A stretch of DNA of 8,151 nucleotides from an uncultured Clostridia bacterium (GTDB lineage: Bacteria > Bacillota > Clostridia > Christensenellales > UBA1242): the NCBI GenBank assembly GCA_937914725.1, contig CALDMJ010000165.1, forward strand, positions 1 to 8,151. The letters are read 5' to 3'. Under the pieces are notes generated by a model, which did not search any database, was not told where the DNA came from, and saw only the letters and a list, made by a program, of their open reading frames with translations. The translations under genes and the position numbers were made by a program. Shown here piece by piece: positions 1 to 5,103 of this stretch; the stretch's first letter is position 1, and every line of letters starts with the position of its first letter.

Positions 1-21
1 ATCATTTTCTACCTCACTCAT
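1..21 (-). CDS. 5' end of an unidentified gene running off the left edge
   Basis: On the minus strand an ATG at 19-21 opens a frame reading MSEVEND before the window ends, with no stop. A good promoter candidate (39-67) and a terminator (56-97) lie just upstream, which is the layout expected for the start of a new transcription unit. No Shine-Dalgarno sequence is visible in the bases before the ATG (an A/T-rich stretch), so the true start could lie further downstream, beyond the edge. Seven codons are too few to assign any function. Confidence 0.35.
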
Positions 22-38
22 ATTATTTTTACGCTTTT

Positions 39-67
39 AGTGTATCACAAACAACAAAAAATATCAA
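39..67 (-). promoter_or_regulatory. Likely sigma-A promoter for the left-edge gene
   Basis: On the minus strand a -35 TTGATA (62-67) is separated by 17 bp from a -10 TACACT (39-44) that carries an extended TGA motif. The -35 lies inside the arm of the terminator hairpin at 56-97. Transcription would start near 32 and give a leader of only about 10 nt before the ATG at 21. Confidence 0.45.
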
Positions 68-97
68 ATGTTTTTCGGTGCATTTGATATTTTTTTT
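56..97. terminator. Intrinsic terminator, usable in both directions
   Basis: The perfect 15-bp arms AAAAAATATCAAATG (56-70) and CATTTGATATTTTTT (81-95) surround a 10-base loop. Read on the plus strand, the stem ends in eight T; read on the minus strand, the A-rich arm gives a T run. On the minus strand it would stop transcripts coming from the engB-phosphoesterase operon after they cross the repeat region. Confidence 0.65.
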
Positions 98-120
98 GAA
101 AAATGGTTGCATTTAATTGA

Positions 121-200
121 TTGCTGACGCGGGTGCGATAGCGCACGGCTGCAGATTTGGTTGGGTGACACCATATGATTTTAGTGCTTTAATTATTATT
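121..200 (+). repeat. Structured intergenic repeat, copy A
   Basis: The copy begins with TTGCTGACGC (121-130), then the hairpin GTGCG-ATAG-CGCAC (133-146), then GGCTGCAG (147-154) and TTTGGTTGGGTGAC (156-169). An A/T-rich tail follows that resembles the tail of copy C (448-541). It lies in a 520-bp stretch (22-541) in which I see no gene. No transposase or target-site duplication is evident, so this is a dispersed non-coding repeat rather than an insertion sequence. Confidence 0.7.
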
Positions 201-213
201 TGTCCTTTTTTAC

Positions 214-300
214 TTGCTGACGCTGTCAACGCAGTGAGTGACCCATAAATTATTTTGACCCCTTCCGGGAGATTTCTCCACGTTGGTCGAAATGACAATG
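214..300 (+). repeat. Repeat segment of the widespread 'GTCATTTCGACC...GGAGAAATCTC' type
   Basis: A second TTGCTGACGC (214-223) starts this segment. It then contains, on the minus strand, TTGTCATTTCGACC followed shortly by GGAGAAATCTC (about 267-297). Closely similar intergenic repeats occur in many bacterial genomes, by recollection and not by search. It gives rise to the spurious translation HPLSFRPTWRNL on the minus strand. There is no sign of a protein-coding role. Confidence 0.5.
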
Positions 301-342
301 GGTGTAAGTACCTTACCACTATAATAAGGTTTTCTTTTATTA

Positions 343-423
343 TTGCTGACGCGGGTGCGATAGCGCAAGGCTGCAGGCACTGTCACTACAAATAAGTAAC
401 TTATGCAGGCGGCGCTCGTGTGT
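343..423 (+). repeat. Structured intergenic repeat, copy B
   Basis: TTGCTGACGC (343-352) leads to the hairpin GTGCG-ATAG-CGCAA (355-368, final pair broken), then GGCTGCAG (369-376). A tail follows with CACTACAAATAAGTAACTT (386-404) and GGCGGCGCTCGTGTGTGC. This tail matches the tails of the minus-strand copies E and F near 4938-5103 (CTACATACAAGTCACTTT and CTACAAGCAAGTCACTTT), which links the two arrays to one family. Confidence 0.7.
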
Positions 424-447
424 GCTTTCTACATAGTTTAGTTCTCG

Positions 448-541
448 GTGGTGCGATACCGCACGGCTGCAGGTTTGGTTGGGTGACTCTGTACAATCTT
501 AATATATTATTTTTTATGTACCTTTTTATTCACTGGTGCGG
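448..541 (+). repeat. Structured intergenic repeat, copy C
   Basis: The hairpin GTGCG-ATAC-CGCAC (451-464) is followed by GGCTGCAG (465-472) and TTTGGTTGGGTGAC (474-487), then an A/T-rich tail like that of copy A. It sits 96 bp after the equivalent point of copy B. Its end abuts the stop codon of the metallophosphoesterase (542-544), so this gene, like the patatin gene, has a repeat array directly at its 3' end. Confidence 0.7.
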
Positions 542-1246
542 TCAGGTGGAGCAGATGAACTTGAGTTTGTTTTCAAGCTTGTCGCAACTTGTCAAATAGT
601 AGTCAATGCCGTGTTTATTATACTCAAGGCGCGAGCGCACTTTATCGCCGTGCAGGTGTCCAAACACGCAAATGTTGGCATTGTACTTTTCCATAAGGTT
701 TGTAAAGTCGCTGTCGTCGATTGCGCTATTGAATGGCGGATAGTGAATCATTACGATTAATATATCTCCTTCTTTGCGGAGTTTGTCTGCACTTTGCAAT
801 GCTAGTTCTAGTCTAATGAGTTCACGTTTGTAGATTTTTAGGTCGTCGGCGGTTTGTTCGCGCCCACGCTCGGGAACTGTCCAGCCGCGCGTTCCGCAAA
901 TTAGTATGTTTTCAAAGCGGACGCAATCATTTTGCAAAAAGTACATATCACTTGGCGCGGAGTTTCGGACGGCTGAGATTGATTGCCACCAATAGTCGTG
1001 ATTGCCGCGTATCATCACTTTGCGCCCTTTGAGTTTTTTTAGGTAGTCATAGTCTTTGACGGCGTCCTCTAGGTACATTGCCCACGAAAAGTCGCCTGCG
1101 AGCAAGACGATGTCGTCGTCGGTGACTTTTTCGTTCCAGTCTTTTTCTATGTCCTCGGTATAATTGTCCCAAATATGCCCGAAAATGTCCATAGGTTTGG
1201 GCGTGGAAATTGATAGGTGCAAATCACTTATAGCATAGACTTTCAT
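542..1246 (-). CDS. Calcineurin-like metallophosphoesterase (predicted phosphohydrolase)
   Basis: This 234-residue cytoplasmic protein has the full metal-binding set of the calcineurin-like phosphoesterase superfamily: DLH (8-10), GD (51-52), GNHD (81-84), a lone His in IHYPP (168) and GHLHG (196-200). Such enzymes hydrolyse phosphomono- or phosphodiester bonds with two bound metal ions, usually Mn or Fe. It resembles the small stand-alone 'predicted phosphohydrolase' group (COG1768-like), whose substrate I cannot state. No signal peptide or membrane segment is seen. The ATG overlaps the stop of engB in an ATGA arrangement (1243-1246), so translation is probably coupled. A GGA-containing site lies about 10 nt upstream, inside the end of engB. 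No terminator follows directly; repeat copy C starts at its 3' end and the first clear terminator is at 56-97. The family call is firm and the substrate unknown. Confidence 0.9.
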   Translation of the reverse strand: MKVYAISDLHLSISTPKPMDIFGHIWDNYTEDIEKDWNEKVTDDDIVLLAGDFSWAMYLEDAVKDYDYLKKLKGRKVMIRGNHDYWWQSISAVRNSAPSDMYFLQNDCVRFENILICGTRGWTVPERGREQTADDLKIYKRELIRLELALQSADKLRKEGDILIVMIHYPPFNSAIDDSDFTNLMEKYNANICVFGHLHGDKVRSRLEYNKHGIDYYLTSCDKLENKLKFICST

Positions 1247-2235
1247 TTTTTTGCTTTCCTTTTCTTTAAGATATATCGCGGAGTATTTTTGCCCTTTGTT
1301 TCTTTCGACTTTTCGCTACTTTTCTTTGTTTTGTCTGTTTCATCATTCAATTTGGTATTTTTTCCATTTTTTCTTTTCGGAATTTTGGGCGCGCTCAAAT
1401 TGTTGGCAGCTTTTTTGTTCCCTACTTTGGAATTTGCGGCTTTTGTAGTTTTGATGTTAGTTTTCCCGCTAGTTTTTTGGTCGATTGATTTAGCTTTTGC
1501 GGTTTTATTTTTCAATTTCGCTTCTATTTTTTTGCGCTCTTCCTCTCGCATAACAATTTCGCTAATGTTTTCGCCTGAGCCGACGACGATGCCTTGCGGC
1601 TTGTCCTTTTCTTTAATTGCTGCAATTTTTGCTTTGTCGGTGCGCAATTTTTCGTAGTCGAGGACTGAGTCCATAAAGTCAAGCACCGCGCCGAGGTTGG
1701 CTTTTTCGGACGCTGAAACTGGGATAATATCGGCGTTGCCGAGTCCGAGTTCTGCCGCAATCATTTGCACTTGTGCGCTGATTTTAGTTTTGCCGATTTT
1801 GTCGATTTTGGTTGCAATAACTTTGAACGGAATATTGTAGTAATACAAGTATTCAAGCATTTGCTTATCTAGGTCGCTTGGCGTTATGCGGATGTCGACG
1901 AGAACAAATACCATTTTAAGGTTGTTAGACCTTTGCAGGTAGCCTGAAATTAGTGTTTGCCATTCTTTTTGCGCTTCCTTGCTAGCGACGGCAAAGCCGT
2001 ACCCTGGTAGGTCGACGAGCATAAAGCGGTCGTTAATCAAAAAGTAGTTGACAAGGCGTGTGCGCCCCGGCATACTGCTGGTTTTGGCGAGTTTGTTGCG
2101 GTTTGTCAATGCGTTGATAAGGCTTGATTTGCCGACGTTGCTGCGCCCGACAAATGCAATTTCGGGCAAGTCGTAGTCTATGTAGTTGTTAATTTTTGCT
2201 AAACTTGTAATAAATTCTGCTTTCTTTATATTCAT
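1243..2235 (-). CDS. engB: Ribosome-biogenesis GTPase EngB/YsxC with a long lysine-rich C-terminal tail
   Basis: Residues 1-195 form a complete EngB (YsxC/YihA) GTPase domain: G1 GRSNVGKSS (30-38), G2 PGRT (56-59), G3 DLPGYG (75-80), G4 TKID (142-145) and G5 SAS (174-176). In Bacillus subtilis this family is essential and acts in late 50S subunit assembly, which is the expected role here. Family members are usually about 195-210 residues; this one has 330. The extra roughly 135 residues (196-330) are low-complexity, rich in Lys, Thr, Ser and Asn, and end in a strongly basic RYILKKRKAKK. The extension stays in the same uninterrupted frame and runs into the next gene by an ATGA overlap, so it does not look like a frameshift artefact. 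The start is supported by AAAGGA about 8 nt upstream. No convincing promoter was found in the 231-bp gap shared with the divergent gene at 2467. Confidence 0.95.
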   Translation of the reverse strand: MNIKKAEFITSLAKINNYIDYDLPEIAFVGRSNVGKSSLINALTNRNKLAKTSSMPGRTRLVNYFLINDRFMLVDLPGYGFAVASKEAQKEWQTLISGYLQRSNNLKMVFVLVDIRITPSDLDKQMLEYLYYYNIPFKVIATKIDKIGKTKISAQVQMIAAELGLGNADIIPVSASEKANLGAVLDFMDSVLDYEKLRTDKAKIAAIKEKDKPQGIVVGSGENISEIVMREEERKKIEAKLKNKTAKAKSIDQKTSGKTNIKTTKAANSKVGNKKAANNLSAPKIPKRKNGKNTKLNDETDKTKKSSEKSKETKGKNTPRYILKKRKAKK

Positions 2236-2285
2236 AATGTGTTCCTTTTAAACTTTGCTCGTGTTGTCATTTTAGATACATTGAT

Positions 2286-2300
2286 TTTAATGATATTAAA
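2286..2300. promoter_or_regulatory. Small perfect palindrome in the divergent intergenic region
   Basis: TTTAAT-GAT-ATTAAA is a perfect 6-3-6 inverted repeat between engB and the divergent gene at 2467. It could be an operator for either gene, but such A/T-rich palindromes also arise by chance. Confidence 0.2.
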
Positions 2301-2327
2301 CAAAGTTTTTCTTTATAATTATTTCAA

Positions 2328-2366
2328 TGCGTAGCGCACAGCGCTTTTGCGCGCGGCTGCAAAGTT
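2328..2366 (+). repeat. Divergent single copy (D) of the structured repeat
   Basis: TGCGTAGCGCAC followed by AGCGCTTTTGCGC and GCGGCTGCAAAG resembles the hairpin-GGCTGCAG core of copies A-C, with an inserted second GCGC-TTTT-GCGC hairpin. It stands alone between the divergent engB and coat-like genes. The match is weaker than for the other copies. Confidence 0.45.
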
Positions 2367-2412
2367 GATTTAGTAGAGTATATCAATTTTCGACACAAAT
2401 GTCAAATGTTAT

Positions 2413-2440
2413 CACAAACGCAACGGGTGTCACATATTAT
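2413..2440 (+). promoter_or_regulatory. Possible sporulation-type (sigma-K/E-like) promoter
   Basis: CACA (2413-2416) is 16 bp upstream of CATATTAT (2433-2440). This resembles the sigma-K pattern (MACM and CATANNNTA) and partly that of sigma-E. No good sigma-A promoter was seen nearer the gene. It is offered only because the gene downstream looks coat-like; the motifs are short and could be chance. Confidence 0.25.
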
Positions 2441-2454
2441 TTATTAGAAACTAT

Positions 2455-2461
2455 AAGGAGG
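2455..2461 (+). promoter_or_regulatory. Consensus Shine-Dalgarno site AAGGAGG
   Basis: A full AAGGAGG lies 5 nt before the ATG at 2467. It is the strongest ribosome binding site in the window, fixes the start codon and suggests high-level translation. Confidence 0.85.
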
Positions 2462-2466
2462 AAAAT

Positions 2467-3132
2467 ATGTCATTTTTTATTGGAAACATTCGCGGTGACA
2501 GGACGCCCGGCGTGATTCAGGGCAATGCGCTCAATGGCTTGTGCGAGAGAATTTGCATTCAAACGCAAAAAGTTTTTGACGCGTGCTTGCAGCAAACACA
2601 GATTGAGGGGCAATCAATTCCGTTGACTGGCTTCAATCCTGCAAATCCGACATTGCCGCTGACGTTTGTTTCGGGGCAAAATTCGGCAAATCAACCTTTC
2701 ACGGTGTCCAACCTCACGATTGAGAGGCTTGAGGATAGACCAAACTTTGCGCGGGTGCGTGCGACGGTAACGATTCCTGTGGACATTGTTTACACGGACG
2801 CGAACAATGTGGCGGGTACGGCACAAGGCGAATTTACTGTTGATGAGGACGTCGTTTTGTATGTTCCGCAGCCGTCGATTATGCCATATCGCATACAGGC
2901 TTCGGGCGGGGTCATTTTGACTGAAGGCACTTTCCCTGAAAACGCTAGTTCACCGCTCACGGTCAATTGCTGCTTGGCACTGATTTTGAAAGTTGTGGCT
3001 GATGCAGAAATTCTTGTACCTAGTTACGGCTACTGCTTGATACCACCTTGCCAAAGCTTTACGGAAGATGTTTGCTCGGGCTACTTCGACTTGCCGCTCT
3101 TCCCGACGCCTGCGCCGACGCCAAACGCTTAG
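2467..3132 (+). CDS. Cysteine-containing beta-rich protein, possibly spore-coat/exosporium related
   Basis: The 221-residue product has no signal peptide and no membrane segment. It contains eight cysteines (26, 30, 40, 168, 169, 190, 195, 203). An N-terminal CERICIQTQKVFDAC motif (26-40) precedes alternating polar-hydrophobic segments that look like beta strands (77-150, for example ARVRATVTIPVDIVYT at 95-110, and VVLYVPQPSIMPYRI at 129-143). The C-terminus is Pro-rich (TPAPTPN). The 'C-[IV]-[QR]-x-x-K-V-[FY]-D-[AS]-C' motif and the strand pattern remind me of uncharacterised clostridial proteins and of SPOCS-type (SipL/DUF3794) coat domains; this is recollection, not a search result. The gene is alone on the plus strand, has a consensus ribosome binding site and its own terminator, so it is a single-gene unit. 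A sigma-K-like promoter is possible. Coding status is firm; the coat role is only a suggestion. Confidence 0.9.
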   Translation: MSFFIGNIRGDRTPGVIQGNALNGLCERICIQTQKVFDACLQQTQIEGQSIPLTGFNPANPTLPLTFVSGQNSANQPFTVSNLTIERLEDRPNFARVRATVTIPVDIVYTDANNVAGTAQGEFTVDEDVVLYVPQPSIMPYRIQASGGVILTEGTFPENASSPLTVNCCLALILKVVADAEILVPSYGYCLIPPCQSFTEDVCSGYFDLPLFPTPAPTPNA

Positions 3133-3151
3133 CGCACGACAATTACATACC

Positions 3152-3191
3152 ACAACAAAAAACGCTTGCTCACGCACGCGTTTTTTGTTGT
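3152..3191. terminator. Strong intrinsic terminator between convergent genes
   Basis: The arms ACAACAAAAAACGC (3152-3165) and GCGTTTTTTGTTGT (3178-3191) pair over 14 bp around a 12-base loop, 20 nt after the stop of the plus-strand gene. The A tract in the left arm gives a T run on the minus strand as well, so it probably also stops the ComEC-like gene, which ends at 3297 and has no nearer terminator. Confidence 0.85.
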
Positions 3192-3296
3192 TAATCACGA
3201 AATTTAATCTTGTCTAATGCAACTTTTTCGACAAATAAATAACTATTCATTGCCCCTCTGTTTATTTCCTCTTATTTAAAATAATATTTTGCATTC

Positions 3297-4625
3297 CTAT
3301 TTATCGTCACTTGAACTTTTTTTTGATTTTGCTTTCTTTTTGCTTTTTGCCGCTTTTGCTTCGTTTTCTTCTGTTAAGACGGAGACTTTAACTGCTTTGT
3401 TTGATGTTAGTTGTTTCATTAATTGACGCTTTTTATAGCGGTAGTCATAGAAGCATAGTATAAACACGACTAGTAGGACTGTTCCTGCGATTATTTCCCA
3501 ACTATAGTATAGGACTTGCGGGGCGTCCGCGACTTCGACATCAGTGACGATGTTCAAGCCACCGTTTGCTTTGCTGACACCCATTAGGACATTGCCGTTT
3601 TGGTCGGTTCTATATATTTTTGTTATGTTAGCCTCGGCAAGCCAGTCCAAAAATTGTTGGTTCGGATGCTTGTATTTGTTATCCTTTCCAACTTCGATGA
3701 CCACAAATTTGGGGTTTAATTCCTTTAAGATTGTCAGGTTGTTGGAATCGTGGAGCGAACTTCCGTGGTGTGCTGCTTTGTAGACTGTTATGTTTGAAAG
3801 GCGCGTTTTTAGATTATTAACATTGTTGGTAATCAATTGTTGCAATTCTGTAAATTGCGCTGTTTGCCCATCACCTGTGAAAAGAAAACTGAGTGATTTA
3901 TACTCAAGCAAAATCATTGGCGAATAGTCGTTTGCATCGTCATAGTATGTTAGTTGCGGTGTCAAAAACTCAAAGTTATAGACTACACTCGAATCTATAC
4001 TTTCAATTGTCAAACCCGCTTTTGCATACAAGACGTCCGTATCGTAGGGAACATCGTTTTCGTTGTAGATAGCGTCGATATATTTGCCATATGTTGCGGT
4101 ATCTTTTACGCGCGCTTTATTTGGGTTGCCGCTTGGCTCGTGCGCGCTTTTGCTCGAGTACTCATAAGGGCGAATACTGCAATTTACTTGATATTCCTCG
4201 TAGATTGCGACCATACTGCCGCAGTGGTCGGAGTCACTGTGTGTGAGCAAAACATAGTCAAATTCGCGCGTTGGGTCATTTTTGAAAAATGCGCTATTGA
4301 GGTAATTTATCAACTGCTTTTTTGCTTTTGAATCACCAGCATCAATGAGCATCGTTTGGTCGTCGGGAAAACGAATTGCTATGCTATCACCCTGCCCGAC
4401 GTCTATGTAATGTATTTCAAGGTCGCCCGCTGAAACGACATTGCCATATTCAGTGTTTTTGATGCTAACATTCAAGGTGTCTGCAACGAACTTCTCGATT
4501 GGCTCTTTGACAAAGTATGTGCAAGCAATCATTGTTGCAAGCATCAAAAATATAACAAACCTTATCCACGAAAACGTCATACGGACGTTTTTCTTTTTGA
4601 CTTTTTTCTTTTTTGTTTCTGCCAT
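3297..4625 (-). CDS. Membrane-anchored ComEC/Rec2-type metallo-beta-lactamase-fold hydrolase
   Basis: Of the 442 residues, roughly 69-350 form a metallo-beta-lactamase domain of the ComEC/Rec2 C-terminal type (COG2333-like): DVGQGDS (75-81), DAGD (95-98), THSDSDHCG (128-136), GD (251-252), HHGS (286-289) and HPN (320-322). One membrane helix precedes it (about 19-37) behind a KKKKVKKK cluster, and a second follows (about 376-393). After this comes a Lys/Ser-rich tail (398-442). With basic ends inside, the catalytic domain should face outside the cell. ComEC relatives act in DNA uptake and probably degrade one DNA strand, but the channel (Competence) domain is absent here. It could instead be a surface nuclease or phosphodiesterase. 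The second membrane segment is unusual for stand-alone members as I know them. The start is supported by GAGGG about 9 nt upstream, and a near-consensus promoter lies at 4693-4721. Confidence 0.9.
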   Translation of the reverse strand: MAETKKKKVKKKNVRMTFSWIRFVIFLMLATMIACTYFVKEPIEKFVADTLNVSIKNTEYGNVVSAGDLEIHYIDVGQGDSIAIRFPDDQTMLIDAGDSKAKKQLINYLNSAFFKNDPTREFDYVLLTHSDSDHCGSMVAIYEEYQVNCSIRPYEYSSKSAHEPSGNPNKARVKDTATYGKYIDAIYNENDVPYDTDVLYAKAGLTIESIDSSVVYNFEFLTPQLTYYDDANDYSPMILLEYKSLSFLFTGDGQTAQFTELQQLITNNVNNLKTRLSNITVYKAAHHGSSLHDSNNLTILKELNPKFVVIEVGKDNKYKHPNQQFLDWLAEANITKIYRTDQNGNVLMGVSKANGGLNIVTDVEVADAPQVLYYSWEIIAGTVLLVVFILCFYDYRYKKRQLMKQLTSNKAVKVSVLTEENEAKAAKSKKKAKSKKSSSDDK

Positions 4626-4653
4626 ATTATTTATCCCTCGTTATTATAAAAAA

Positions 4654-4692
4654 ATTAGTGTGGTTTTGTATTTCTTCAAAACTCACACTAAT
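4654..4692 (-). terminator. Terminator-like hairpin in the leader of the ComEC-like gene
   Basis: On the minus strand ATTAGTGTGAGTTTTG (4692-4677) pairs with CAAAACCACACTAAT (4668-4654) with one bulged base, and a run of T follows directly, as in an intrinsic terminator. It lies 28 nt before the ATG at 4625 and directly downstream of the promoter at 4693-4721. It may end read-through from the patatin unit, act as an attenuator, or protect the 5' end of the mRNA. A transcript starting near 4686 would lack the first six bases of the stem. Confidence 0.6.
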
Positions 4693-4721
4693 ATTATAGT
4701 GAACTTTTAATTTTGTGTCAA
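4693..4721 (-). promoter_or_regulatory. Consensus sigma-A promoter for the ComEC-like gene
   Basis: Exact TTGACA (4716-4721) and exact TATAAT (4693-4698) are separated by 17 bp on the minus strand, a perfect vegetative promoter. Transcription should begin near 4686, about 60 nt before the start codon at 4625. Confidence 0.85.
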
Positions 4722-4759
4722 ACATTTTCGCTAACTTGTACATTTTTTTGCAACTTTTC

Positions 4760-4789
4760 TTGTCGTACCGACGCAGAGGTACACGACAA
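4760..4789. repeat. Imperfect inverted repeat with no clear role
   Basis: TTGTCGTACC (4760-4769) and GGTACACGACAA (4778-4789) pair with a 2-nt bulge. No T run follows on either strand, so it is not an obvious terminator. It sits between the minus-strand repeat array and the ComEC-like promoter, within the 469-bp gap (4626-5094), in which I see no gene. Confidence 0.4.
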
Positions 4790-4822
4790 ACTAACTGCAT
4801 AGATAAAACCATATCAATCCAA

Positions 4823-4864
4823 CAACTACTGCAAATTTCTTGTAGAAACCATACTTGCAGCCGC
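4823..4864 (-). repeat. Structured repeat, partial copy H (third unit of the minus-strand array)
   Basis: On the minus strand GCGGCTGCAAG leads into GGTTTCTACAAGAAATTTGC, matching the GGCTGCAG and CTACAA..AAGT parts of copies B, E and F. The leading hairpin is not preserved; the preceding bases contain only CTCG-TGG-CGAG (4894-4884). Its TGCAG lies 110 bp from that of copy E. Confidence 0.55.
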
Positions 4865-4890
4865 ATACACCCCCAGCAGTACGAACTCGC

Positions 4891-4986
4891 CACGAGATAT
4901 ATTCTATAAAGAAAGAACTAACCCTCGCCGCCCACGAAAGTGACTTGTATGTAGGCAATTGTACCTGCAAGCGTGCGGTATCGCAC
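4891..4986 (-). repeat. Structured repeat, copy E (second unit of the minus-strand array)
   Basis: On the minus strand the hairpin GTGCG-ATAC-CGCAC (4986-4973) is followed by GCTTGCAG (4972-4965), then CTACATACAAGTCACTTT, GGGCGGCG and TCTTTATAGAATATATCTCG (4912-4893). The hairpin is identical to that of copy C in the plus-strand array. Confidence 0.7.
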
Positions 4987-4991
4987 TAGCC

Positions 4992-5103
4992 GCGGGGCTA
5001 TCCCGCACACACGAGAGGTGAACTTTATAGATGCGAGACAGCAAGCCGTCCAGTAAAGTGACTTGCTTGTAGGAACTGTATCTGCAGCGGTGGCCTATGC
5101 CAC
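4992..5103 (-). repeat. Structured repeat, copy F with extra hairpin G (first unit of the minus-strand array)
   Basis: On the minus strand the hairpin GTGGC-ATAG-GCCAC (5103-5090) is followed by GCTGCAG (5088-5082), CTACAAGCAAGTCACTTT and CTATAAAGTTCACCTCTCGTG (5030-5010). A further hairpin GCGGG-ATAGC-CCCGC (5006-4992) comes before copy E. Its first hairpin lies inside the end of the patatin gene and contains that gene's stop codon. Confidence 0.7.

Noticed and set aside
113..319. 68-codon minus-strand open frame containing HPLSFRPTWRNL
   Set aside because: It lies wholly within the repeats, has no ribosome binding site, and its translation is the kind produced by widespread intergenic repeats.
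121..541. CRISPR array
   Set aside because: The repeats are degenerate, unevenly spaced and share long tails; there are no uniform spacers and no cas genes.
1217..1657. 146-codon plus-strand frame rich in Phe and Leu
   Set aside because: It is the antisense of the lysine-rich EngB tail; Lys codons read backwards give Phe and Leu runs. There is no ribosome binding site.
3193..3296. Further terminator or small gene between the convergent genes
   Set aside because: It is A/T-rich with no stable hairpin or credible reading frame.
4627..4893. 88-codon minus-strand frame upstream of the ComEC-like gene
   Set aside because: It crosses the consensus promoter, the terminator hairpin and part of the repeat array, and shows no family motif.
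4715..4909. 64-codon plus-strand frame in the intergenic gap
   Set aside because: It overlaps the repeats and the promoter of the opposite gene, with no start signal.
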